Assembly: GCA_037355855.1 (NCBI GenBank)
Contig: CM074764.1
Span: forward strand, 1,054,001-1,118,000
Length of the DNA stretch: 64,000 nt
Direction of reading: 5' to 3'
From: Pseudo-nitzschia pungens
Lineage: Eukaryota > Bacillariophyta > Bacillariophyceae > Bacillariales > Bacillariaceae
Part shown: positions 29,642 to 39,443 of the stretch, piece after piece
How the letters are laid out: each line of letters begins with the position of its first letter
How positions within the stretch are numbered: the stretch's first letter is position 1
Position numbers and translations under genes: made by a program
The notes under the pieces: generated by a model
Seen by the model: the letters and a program-made list of their open reading frames with translations, nothing else
Told to the model about the DNA's origin: nothing
Database searches by the model: none

Positions 29642-32389
29642 ATGGAAGAAAATTCCCCCACTGCTGAACCTACAGCAGGGTTCACCACAGCTCCTGTTGG
29701 ATCCGGTAAGAATGGACACGCACTTCCGGTATGTAAGAGAACGGAAGCGGCGGCAAGGCTCCTGGCTAGCGCCCCTGTGTTAGAGTTCAACAAGACATTG
29801 ACTACAGCAGAAGCCATGAGAGTTTATGGATTTACAGCAGCAGAGTGTGCCAATCGTGCTGTCAAAAGAAGAGTGCTGAGACTCCGGGCTAAGTACCTGA
29901 AGGAGCAGACGCCCATCCCAAGGTCCATTGATGTATCCTGTAAAGCGCCGTCGATCTCCCCTATCGCGTCGTGTAAAGGGAACAGCGCGAGTGGATTGAG
30001 TGGAACTACTAGTTGGATTTGCCAAAACTGCAAAAGCCAAAACAATAGTTCAACCGCAGTCCCCAGCAGCACTAATGGCAACAAGAGAGTAATCGACATC
30101 GACGGCGACGACGTCGACAGCGACGCCGACGCGGGTGAGATGCCAGAGGATCCCCCAGCTAGTACTTTGAAGAAGCCAAGGAGGAGCCATTCCCAATTGA
30201 TGTATGATATGACAATGAAACAGAAGAAGAAGGACAAAGAAGAAGAGTCTTATCTTGCTGCTAAAAAGATCTACAAAGAGCAGCCCAGAGCAAAGCACAT
30301 CTCGCTTCAGGAGGCATGTGATATGGTGAACAGAATGAATGGAACTGATATTAAGATGAACACTTTGAAAAGGCGCTTGACCCAGGAAAAGAAAGGTGTT
30401 TCAACTGGACCCAGGGGGAGACCATCCACTCTACCACCAGAAGTGGAAGAGGCGCTGGTTACAGCAATGGAGACTTCCTTTCTACTCTGTTCAGCTGGAA
30501 TGAAACAGAAACCCAACAGGAAGAAGGCTGTGGAGGATTTGAAAGCCTGTCTTTCAAGGGGACCTTGCTCTATAAAACATTTTGGTCATCTTTACAGACG
30601 TCTGCAACCCCGGTTTGCTGAAAGCATTGAAGTTAATAAGAGTAACTCTCAGCTGGAGGAGAGGAGAGCAATGTGGACTACATATAACATGATTAATGAG
30701 TGGTTTAGCAGTTTGAAATTGCTGTTAATTGAAAAAGGTTTCGCTCGGCTACCTTCGGAGACGGAGAAGTTGAATGGTCATGTGGGTGAGCTTGTATTTA
30801 ACGACGGTCAGTTGCACCGTATTCTGAATGTTGACGAGACTGGACTAACGCTTGACGGGACAGGTACTTGCGCAGGGGGACGTCCAGTAACGGAATATAG
30901 TCCACGCAGTTCGACTCTGCCGAAGGGAGCATCGAAGGCTTACAAAAGCAGCTCTCGCTGTACGATGATAGGAGGCAGCACCGCCGCTGGGGATCCTGTT
31001 CCAGTACACTTTCAACTGAAGAGCAACGCGGCAAATGAAGAGAGTAGACGAATCTGCCGCAGTTTCACGGATGAACTCGATCGTGCCGGGACCTGCAACG
31101 GGAAATGGGGCTTCAACTCTATCACTGAACGTCCACACACGGCTAATTGCAACGCCAACGCCGGGATGGACAGCAAGGAGTTTTGTAAGTACGTTCTAAC
31201 AAGTATTGTTCCATTGTACCCCACCGTACAACCAGCAAAAGGTAAATGGGTCTTGTTAATCGTTGACTCAGGTCCTGGACGTCTTGATAAAACGCTCTTG
31301 CAAGAACTGACTGTAAAGGGTGTGCTACTATTACCAGGAGTACCAAACACCACTCACGTGACGCAAGTTACTGACTGGAGTTACAGTCCCTTCAAGACCG
31401 CCTTTCGCAACAACAGGACGAAGCTTCATGCAATCCGCTCTTTAGAACACTCGTCGCTGCGCGCAAGTGATTATCCAGTATTGGTGTTCGGAACGGATAC
31501 GAGATTAGAGTCTGCGTTTGACGCTGGCTTTGCTAAAGCGACGTCGGTATCTTTTTGGGAGAAGGTTGGAATTAGTCCCTTCACACGAAACTGTCTCCGA
31601 GATCGTAACGTCGTGCACGAGCTGATGATTTTGCCAAACGGAAATATCGACGAAACAAAGGACCCAGCGACGGTGGAACTACTGGAGCTCGAACGTCGAA
31701 ACGCTACGGCGGTCGAAACGCTGATCAAATTTGGATTCGACGGAGACGTATTTCGCAAGCAAGCACCGCGGAAACAGCTACGAGTTACAAGACCGGAAGC
31801 TACAACGGCGCGCGCGATCCAGGACGCGATTGCTAAGGCAAATACGGCGGGAAAGAAATACATCGTTCTAGGGGGGAGACCTTACAACTGCCACGATCAG
31901 CACATTGCGGACGAACGAGCACGTCGCGAAAAAGCAATCGAAGAAATGAAATCCGCAAAGGCAAAAGCGGAGGTATATGCGAAGAGGGAAACGGAGTGTA
32001 AAGCGCTAATTCAGTCATGCAGCGGCGAATTGGCAAATCTGCGGGTGAACGACATGAAAAAAATTTACGAGTGGAAGCTTGGCAAAAAGGCTACAGCTCT
32101 GAAGAAAGAGGAGGTACTGACTGCACTAGTAGCAGTGAAGGATGATCCCCCAGTTGGTGTAGTTCAATGGACTGAAGGGGATGACGCTGTACTGAAGCAA
32201 TTAGAGGAAGAGGATATTACAATTAAGGAGACAGAGGTGGGAAAGAAGATAGCAGAGAATTATGGAAAGTTTGCAGACCAAGCAAAAACTATCACGAACG
32301 AGGTAATGGAGATTGCCAGAGCACACCTGTCCACAGAGCAAATCGAAACGCTACAGGATATGAAACAGAAGTATCCTTGTGAGGAGTAG
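29642..32389 (+). CDS. Pogo-like (CENP-B/DDE_1) transposase, intact
   Basis: One uninterrupted frame of 915 residues runs from ATG 29642 to TAG. A basic N-terminal half carries a helix-turn-helix-like part (about 215-270: SYLAAKKIYKEQ..., then DIKMNTLKRRL and GRPSTLPPEVEEAL), as in psq/CENP-B-type DNA-binding regions. The catalytic triad is readable: NVDETGL with D398, LIVDSGPG with D542, and the TTHVTQVTDWSYSPFK block with D578, so 35 residues separate the last two aspartates. Those blocks match pogo family (N-x-DE-T-G; LP...TH..Q..D...F/PFK). A lysine/glutamate-rich coiled region (about 750-800) closes the protein. No stop or frameshift is seen, so the element may be young or recently active. 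GC content is lower than in the neighbouring genes. Confidence 0.88.
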   Translation: MEENSPTAEPTAGFTTAPVGSGKNGHALPVCKRTEAAARLLASAPVLEFNKTLTTAEAMRVYGFTAAECANRAVKRRVLRLRAKYLKEQTPIPRSIDVSCKAPSISPIASCKGNSASGLSGTTSWICQNCKSQNNSSTAVPSSTNGNKRVIDIDGDDVDSDADAGEMPEDPPASTLKKPRRSHSQLMYDMTMKQKKKDKEEESYLAAKKIYKEQPRAKHISLQEACDMVNRMNGTDIKMNTLKRRLTQEKKGVSTGPRGRPSTLPPEVEEALVTAMETSFLLCSAGMKQKPNRKKAVEDLKACLSRGPCSIKHFGHLYRRLQPRFAESIEVNKSNSQLEERRAMWTTYNMINEWFSSLKLLLIEKGFARLPSETEKLNGHVGELVFNDGQLHRILNVDETGLTLDGTGTCAGGRPVTEYSPRSSTLPKGASKAYKSSSRCTMIGGSTAAGDPVPVHFQLKSNAANEESRRICRSFTDELDRAGTCNGKWGFNSITERPHTANCNANAGMDSKEFCKYVLTSIVPLYPTVQPAKGKWVLLIVDSGPGRLDKTLLQELTVKGVLLLPGVPNTTHVTQVTDWSYSPFKTAFRNNRTKLHAIRSLEHSSLRASDYPVLVFGTDTRLESAFDAGFAKATSVSFWEKVGISPFTRNCLRDRNVVHELMILPNGNIDETKDPATVELLELERRNATAVETLIKFGFDGDVFRKQAPRKQLRVTRPEATTARAIQDAIAKANTAGKKYIVLGGRPYNCHDQHIADERARREKAIEEMKSAKAKAEVYAKRETECKALIQSCSGELANLRVNDMKKIYEWKLGKKATALKKEEVLTALVAVKDDPPVGVVQWTEGDDAVLKQLEEEDITIKETEVGKKIAENYGKFADQAKTITNEVMEIARAHLSTEQIETLQDMKQKYPCEE

Positions 32390-33759
32390 CGCAAGCGCTT
32401 GTAGTTTATGTTGTTAGTGGTTTAAAATTTAGAGTGGATTATTTGTTACAGAGCAGCAACTTGCCTTTATTATTGTTGCAAATAGAAGACCGGAGCAAAA
32501 AAAAGTGATCGAAATTTCGTCTCGGAGATTTCGAACCTCTATTGGAACTTTCGAACCTCTATTTCGAACCTCTACGTGGAAGTCTTACAGACACTGTGAC
32601 AGGATCGAGGCATATAGAGTTTTTTGCGCTAAAACTACCGGCTGACGCACGTGTACAAAATGTACTGGTTCTACTGGTGACACGCTCACTTTGGTTACTA
32701 AACCCTTACCGTAACCTTACCGGTACCCGTAGGAGTCGTGCGAGAGTTTCGTTGTAACTTACCTGGTACCGTACGGTACGAGTATGCCGAGAAGGGTAAG
32801 GTTAGGGTCCACCTGCAAACAACTACTTCGTACATATTACGGTAAGTTACGTAGATACTGGTACGGTGAGTGCAAAAACTCCAGATGAATTATCGGGTAC
32901 CTTACGGACCGTACGTACCGGTGCTGCTAATGGTAAGTTACGGCAAGACAGCTTTCGACTTCTTTGGCACTAACCTTACCGGTCGCTACCGGTAAGATTA
33001 CCGGTACTTGTATTGCATGCGCAGACTAAGATGCTATGATAAGACTTACGGTATCGGTAAGGTTACGTAATTACTCCTCAGTATCCGGACGTGGTTTAAT
33101 GATGTCTTGTAATGAAACGGTATTAGGTAAGGTTTAATACTGTATTGTAACACCCAATCTGACACAGAATATGTTTAGCAGATTTGTGGCTGATGCTCTT
33201 CTCTACAATTACCATTATATGCAGGATTCTATTATTCAATACAATATGGACTATACATAGTAGCAGACTGCAATCACAGGGTGAAAAAACACAGCACTAG
33301 AAGGAGACGCGCCACTGTTTCATAGCTAGGTAGGATAGCAAGAGGTTCACAGCAAGGGCAGGTGCTGCCTTCGGCTCGGCTCCGTCGTTCGAACGTTTCC
33401 ATTCGTTACTCCCGTCGCACAACATCCTGTTTCCACCACGGTGAATCCTCGTTGCTCAAGAAATGAAATGAATCGGATTCGGTGGCTTCCCGATCACACA
33501 ACCGTCCAACCGTTCGCAATGTCCGATAATTCCACCGGGGTCTTACGCATCGTGTCCGATCGTTTTTGTCCGTGTTGTGTACCGTACGACACGGGCGTTC
33601 AAGAGTCTGGGTTGTGCTGGTTTCACTTTGCCGCCCGCCCACTCCTTCCGGGACGTATTCTGGTGCAATTGAGTCGTCTTCGAAGTGGCGGTAGACGTGG
33701 CGGTAATAGTTGTACAACGTAGTAATCACACATAATATAATATTCACCTCCCCACCCTA
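32390..33759. other. transposon 3' flank and intergenic region
   Basis: At about 32527-32575 TTTCGAACCTCTA occurs three times and may be subterminal sequence of the transposon. CGGAGCAAAAAAAAG at 32491-32505 is inverted relative to CTTTTTTTGCTCCG at 29266-29279. From 32700 to 33150 GTAAGGTTAC, TACCGGTAC and GGTACCG motifs are very dense. No gene is recognised. Confidence 0.55.
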
Positions 33760-35004
33760 CTAGATCTTTGGTTTGTGAGAGACCTTTGTCTTCTTCCACG
33801 TCTTGCTGTCCTTGAGGCAGGTGTAGTAGACATAGTCATAAATGCATTCCTCACCCTCCGGGATGGAGTCAAAGACCCGCGCACAGTCATCACCTTCCTC
33901 GGGTTCCCTGTTGGGACAGAACTGGCTAATCGCCGGGGGATCCGGCTCACAGGTATCGAAATCCTCCGGAACCGCAATAGTGTTCGGGCACGTGGTCGAC
34001 AGCCAGGAGGAGTCCTGTTGCCAGATGTTGTTCTCGTCGCACTCGAAGTAGTCGAGCGGCTCGCAGACCATGCCAAAGACGCTACAGGTCAACATGCGGT
34101 AATTGTACGCGCAGCTCAGGGTTCTGGCATTCGAGGTCGGCGGCAGGTTCGAGCAGCTGGAACCGTGGGTGGGTGCTACCCTGGGACACTCGTCCGGATC
34201 GCAGGGTTCAAAGAGGGGGAGGTCGGGAGAAGGCTCCACTTCGCAAAAGGGAGCGTCCGGCATGGCTACCTGCCAGGTTTGCGAATCTGCAAAGCAGGTG
34301 TAAATTTCCTTCGGCGAGCAAGATATGTCGTTCTCGGTGCATCCCATGTGTTCATACTCGTATATGCAGTCCATTCCGTGTTGATCCGGAAGACAAGCTG
34401 ACCCACCTGGGGGTGCCACGGAAGGGCATGCTCCTGCTGGCGGCGGTGACGACGATGGTGACGATGATGGTGATTTTGTGGGTGCGGGTATTGTTGATGA
34501 TGTTGGTTGTGTTGTTGGAGTCTCTGATACGGTTTTCGTTGGCGATGCTGTAGGTGAGGGTATTGGTGGCTTTGTCGTTTGATTCGTAGGCACTACTGTT
34601 GGTCTTCTGGTTGGTGTCTTCGTCGGTGTCTTCGTAGGTGTCCTGGTTGGTGTCCTGGTTGGTGTGTTTGTCGGTTTGTTTGTCGGTTTGTTTGTCGGAT
34701 TGTTTATCGGATCTTCGCACGTTCCACAGGTTTTCTTGCAAGCATCTTTGGTGCGTATGCCATCCGAGCCCTTTTTGTTCTGTTTGCACATCTTTTTTTG
34801 TTTCTTTTTCTTTTTCTTCGAGATCCATTTACAACTCCGTTTTTTCTTCTTCACCTTCAGCACCCAATCATTATCATCCATGCACCGAGTGCTTGCTTCG
34901 ACCTGTTCGACGCTCAGTATTGGGTGGCCTTCGGTGTAAGTTGTGGCAAAGAGAGTCAGCGCCAGCAGAAGCGCCGTGGTAGAAACCAAGCTTGAAGGTA
35001 TCAT
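33760..35004 (-). CDS. Secreted PT-repeat protein with an N-terminal ShK-like six-cysteine module
   Basis: The frame gives 414 residues from ATG 35004 to TAG. A signal peptide (about 1-25, LVSTTALLLALTLFATTYT) is followed by six cysteines in ShKT-like order: CMDDNDW, SCKW, MCKQ, ACKKTC, GTC, with CxxxC-xx-C at the end. Unlike usual modules, its middle is full of lysine (WISKKKKKKQKKMC). A Pro-Thr linker (NKPTNKPTNTPTRTPT type) covers about 100-190. Three further Cys-rich repeats follow, each with C-P, C-x-Y-x-Y or C-A-Y-N-Y, and a C-x-P stretch. This layout suits an extracellular or cell-wall protein; diatoms have many PT-rich surface proteins. Function is unknown, and the charge may favour silica or polysaccharide binding (inference). 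Confidence 0.85.
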   Translation of the reverse strand: MIPSSLVSTTALLLALTLFATTYTEGHPILSVEQVEASTRCMDDNDWVLKVKKKKRSCKWISKKKKKKQKKMCKQNKKGSDGIRTKDACKKTCGTCEDPINNPTNKPTNKPTNTPTRTPTRTPTKTPTKTPTRRPTVVPTNQTTKPPIPSPTASPTKTVSETPTTQPTSSTIPAPTKSPSSSPSSSPPPAGACPSVAPPGGSACLPDQHGMDCIYEYEHMGCTENDISCSPKEIYTCFADSQTWQVAMPDAPFCEVEPSPDLPLFEPCDPDECPRVAPTHGSSCSNLPPTSNARTLSCAYNYRMLTCSVFGMVCEPLDYFECDENNIWQQDSSWLSTTCPNTIAVPEDFDTCEPDPPAISQFCPNREPEEGDDCARVFDSIPEGEECIYDYVYYTCLKDSKTWKKTKVSHKPKI

Positions 35005-35594
35005 CGTCTTTTCGAAAGGTCAGGAAACGGAAAGATCGGGAGACAAAAATGTGACTTGGCACCGATGATCAGAGAATTTAAAAATGGAACAAGAGAGCGA
35101 TTGCTAGTTGACGGAGTCTGTCGTTCAAAGTTATTGTGCGATCCGATGGGTGGTGTTGTAAGTTTGTAATTATGCGTTACTTCGAGCTACCAAACGAGCA
35201 AAACGGTTCCGGCAGCGAAGATTGGCAAATAACAGAAAAGTGAAACGATTCGAATGTCGCTGTGAATCAAATGTATTGGTCCTGTATCAAAGGTCACCTG
35301 AGTCAAAATGGGCAAGTCTTGACGTATTCGTGGAATGAGTGAGTGAGCTCAGAAAAGCGCCACCAAAGAGTTCTCTAGAGTTGCACTTCAAAGGAAACGC
35401 TAAACGGCTGTGCATTTTTTCATGTGAACCGAAATTATCAATCTTTACACGATATCTGATAAGTACCCGCAGCGACAGTTATGATCAAGGACGTGTGTAA
35501 ATTTTGATGAGTGGTACAATATCAGGCCTACCGTAGCTTTTTAGCATCGAAAAGTTAGACCGAAAATTCTTGAGAGCGCCATGAGACTATTGCA

Positions 35595-35690
35595 TACTAC
35601 AAAATTCCTATCAGATGCCCCCCGGTTCATACATCCCCAACTACTAATTTCTACGGAAACCTGTGGACAGCTGATAGGAGTTTTGTAGTA
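35595..35690. mobile_element. ~95-bp near-palindromic MITE, copy 3
   Basis: Left arm TACTACAAAATTCCTATCAG; right arm, inverted, TACTACAAAACTCCTATCAG, matching at 19 of 20. The core is GGTTCATAC...CTACTAATTTCTACGG, close to copy 2. Confidence 0.9.
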
Positions 35691-36770
35691 TAGATGAGTG
35701 ATATAAAATAAAGATATCAGGGTTATATGAAGAGAAATGAAACAAATTTACATGCAAGAGAAGAAATCCTGGAACCTGATTCCAATATCAACCGATATTC
35801 CTTCGTCGCTCTTAGGTCACGCACTATTCGGAACCTGTGAAAGGATTGATTCCCCTTAAATATTCATTTTGAGGAAGTACATGCCTCCGACTTTGAGATG
35901 AATTTTTTCCGAACGATAGACGCAATTAGGATCAAACGCCATAAATTTTATTGATCATGATAGAAGTTTTGATATTGCCTATGACCGATCTGAGAGGTTA
36001 TGAAGTTTTTCCCAACTCTGTCCGTCACGAACCTTCAATATGCCAGATAGGGTTCTCGTCATGAGTGTGTTATTGATGTGGGCAATAACGTCATCAACTT
36101 ATTGCGCTGACAATTTCGGGACGCAGCCTATTATCGAATCATCAATACCGGTAGATGAGGTAAGGTTTACAAAAAGGTTAAAATATCTCGGAGTCCAGAT
36201 CTTTCCACTGATTTGACAGTTTCTGAGTACAGTGCAAAGACGAAGCCAATGTCCCAGTCAGTTAGTGACCTACGGTAAGGTTACGGTAAGGTCTTACTAC
36301 TTAGTACAGTAGTACCATACGGTAAAGAATATTGACTGGGTCCAAGACAGAGGATGGGATAAGACTCTTTCGACCGTTTCGACAGCATCTGCCGATTGGT
36401 TAAAAAAATAATAATAGTACTACGTAGTAGGTAACCTGACGTACCGGCGTTACGAGTAAGGTTACGAAATAATAATACTACCGGTACGACGTAATTACTG
36501 ACGTCTAATTAGATTTTTTTGGCTCACACCGTTTTCAATCATACCGCACAGAAATAATAAAAACGGGACCGTTGGAACGAGTTGTATCGTACAATCGATC
36601 ATCTTGAGATTGGTTCTCCGAATTTCAACCTCAACGACAATAATTTTAGCAAGAACTGGTTCTCCGGATCCCGATGACATAATTTATTTTGGAAAGACAG
36701 AAAAAATTCTTGGCGCCACTGGGAAAAACGGATTAGCACGATCAATTTCAACTTGGTCGGTTTCACTCTC

Positions 36771-36836
36771 ATCTTCACAGAAGCAAGATTCGCAAAGGAG
36801 AAAATCTTCACAGAAGCAAGATTCGCAAAGGAGAAA
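36771..36836 (+). repeat. 33-bp direct tandem duplication
   Basis: Two identical units beginning ATCTTCACAGAAGCAAGATT lie head to tail. Confidence 0.9.
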
Positions 36837-36917
36837 AGATCTTTTTGTCGAGAAGAAGATAAACGTGCTGGGTTTTGTGATTCCTCTTCTTCACAAGACG
36901 GAAAGAATGGTTCTGAT

Positions 36918-37085
36918 CTACTACTACTACCAGCACTTCTAGTAGTAGTAGTACTTTAGTACTACTGCTAGTAGTAGTAGTAGTAGTAGTAGTAGCTAAT
37001 ACTTAATACTACTACTGTTATAGTGCTACTAGTAGTGCTATTAGTGTTCTTGTTCTTCTCACTACTACTACTACTACTACTGTAT
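36918..37085. repeat. TAC/TAG trinucleotide tract with ACTAGT palindromes
   Basis: About 168 bp of TAC, TAG and AGT triplets, including a pure (TAG)9-like stretch near 36966-36995 and (ACT)n near 37060-37081. Confidence 0.85.
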
Positions 37086-38026
37086 TATTTGTGCAAGAAG
37101 TTTATTCTTACCAGTAAGTAATGTAAGCAATGATAATGGGTGTTATGAAGAAGTGTAAGCAATTATTAGGGAAGATGATGGTGTGCAGAAGATATTGCAC
37201 CACACTACCACAAGGAATCAATCCAGATTGTTTGAGGGGGTCTACTACTAGTAGACTTTTCAAAGAAAGAAGAAATCGAGAAAGAAGATGAAACAATACA
37301 AACAATTTTTTTATCTCAGGTAAGGTTATATTTCTTATTGAAAAGAAAGAACACCAATTGCTTTTTACTAGTTGTATTAATATATTACTATGAATATGAG
37401 ATCTATCCACTAACCCTATTAGAAGTTACTAGTAGCTAGCACTCAGCACTGTTGCTAAGTACCAGCATGATCATTGTTCTTTTCCTCTTGTTATCTGAAC
37501 ACAAGACATCATCTTTTTCTTGTTCATGCAGCAGGGTGTACAAAAAGTTATTTCTTGTTGTATAGTACTATTAGCTAGTAGTAATAGTAACTTACTACTA
37601 CCAGTATCTTGTCCGCTTAAAAGTTCACCACAATAATCCTAGCATAGGAAGCTAGTGCCAACACATATCATACGTACTAATTGTAGTCCTTCCATGTGGA
37701 ATTTTGGCGTCAACATGCTATCACTCTGATGGTATGGTTGTGTGTAGAAATGTAAGGTTACCAATGTGTCTCCACTGTCGGAAATGAAGCAACTTTTTGG
37801 AATTTTGTGACCAAAGGGCTACCAAGGGATGCCAAAGCTATGAATGTAAGTCACCAATTGCAACAGGGGTTGTTACAAACAGTTGGTTAATACTATTTAC
37901 CAATAAGTTGTAACTTGTGCCGAGGAGGTTTCTGTCGCTGGTTGCTGGGGGGGGCTGTTTGGTCCAATAGTAAGGGAACAATCATCTGTCACAAAAAGAT
38001 GCTTCTTCATTATTTTATTTTTCACC

Positions 38027-38084
38027 GTGTAGAACGTACTGTCATGTTCAAATTAGTGTAGAACATACTGTCATGTTCAAATTA
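38027..38084 (+). repeat. 29-bp direct tandem duplication
   Basis: Two head-to-tail units beginning GTGTAGAAC(G/A)TACTGTCATG differ at one position. Confidence 0.9.
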
Positions 38085-39443
38085 ATTCGATTAATTTTCG
38101 AACTAAATCAATCACATGTTTCATACCTAGTGAGGGTATCTGACCCCAAAAAAGCCTAAAAATGGCCTTCAACCTTGTATCAGTAATAGATGACCTTAGA
38201 CTCGTTCAAAACCTCATTTTTATTGAATATTCTTGTTTAAAAAAGAGTTTAAACCATAATGCAGATATTTGAAATAAAGATTAGGATTGATTTTTGGAGT
38301 CATTACTATCTGAAGTTAAGGTATTTTAACTAGTGTTTGTTAGTTAAAAATAAATATAGGAAAGAAAAATGAGGACAGTTTTTGTTATTTGTGCATGAAT
38401 GGGTAATTTTTTTTTCCTGATTTGAACGAAGTAACCTTGTTATCACCCCTGCCCGTAACTTCGTAACAAAAACGCTCCCGCAACTAAGAAAGGGGCCTTT
38501 GTTAGTTGCTGTGGGTTTTTTGTAATTACTCGTAACCTTACGTGGGACAGGTAAGTTAGTTTTTATTCCCATTGCACCGATTTTTGTGGGGACCAACGGC
38601 AATCAATCTTTATCTTCAGTGAAGAACGATAGATCACTGCAGACTCAGTATGGATGGATGTTACACACAAGACTACGTACCAGTAATTAAGGTTACTTAT
38701 ACGTAGTCGACGTCAAAAAATTCAGCAGTTACACCTAAAAATAATGCTAATTAAAGTAATTACAGTACAGTACCGCTAGAAATAAGTCGTAACCTTTTTC
38801 AATTCTGATGAGTGAAAACGGTTCATTTTCGAATGACTTACCAAAATGACCACCATATCCTCACGCCGTACAGAACGCACGGTACCTCGGGAGGGTTCGC
38901 TGTATGGCCCTGGCAGTTATTACACGAATACACGAACTTCTAGTGTGCCTCAAAAGATCTGGACGGAAAGCAGCCAGAGAAAGATGATCATCGTGGGTTG
39001 TTCTGTTTCTCTTCTGATCTTTTCGCTCTCCTCCGCAATAGCAACTCCACACTCATCCACACTCATCCACACACTCCTGTGCTAGGATGATCATCGGAGT
39101 ACATACGGTAGTAGAGCTGCTGAAACAAGACACCATCCAGCACACAAGGGAGAGGCTTGGACGAATCACGATGCTGTACTGATGATCTATTGTACAATCA
39201 CGACGAGAGGATTGATTCATCATTCATTTCATCAGGTAAGGGAGGTCGCGTTCGTTTGCTCTAAACTCAATCAAATCCATTCAATCTCAATTCCCATCTT
39301 GCTCGAATGCATTCAGCAAATATACTAACACATCTAGCAAACGAAACTTAGCATAAGAAACTTAAGGGAACGCGACGGAAGAGAACCGAACCCTACCGAA
39401 TCAAACGCAAGCGAACGGTAAACACACACAAAACGACACCCTA

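Larger units (their letters stand above)
35005..39443. other. 4.4-kb gene-free region between divergent genes
   Basis: It holds a MITE (35595-35690), a 33-bp tandem duplication (36771-36836), a long TAC/TAG tract (36918-37085) and a 29-bp tandem duplication (38027-38084). A segment at 35243-35270 shares ACGATTCGAATGTC with the hairpin at 7937. Reading frames near 36600-36950 and 38846-39085 are short and unrecognised. Confidence 0.6.

Noticed and set aside
36604..36942. 112-codon frame with a Ser-Gln-Lys repeat
   Set aside because: The repeat is the 33-bp DNA duplication; no ATG start, no family resemblance.
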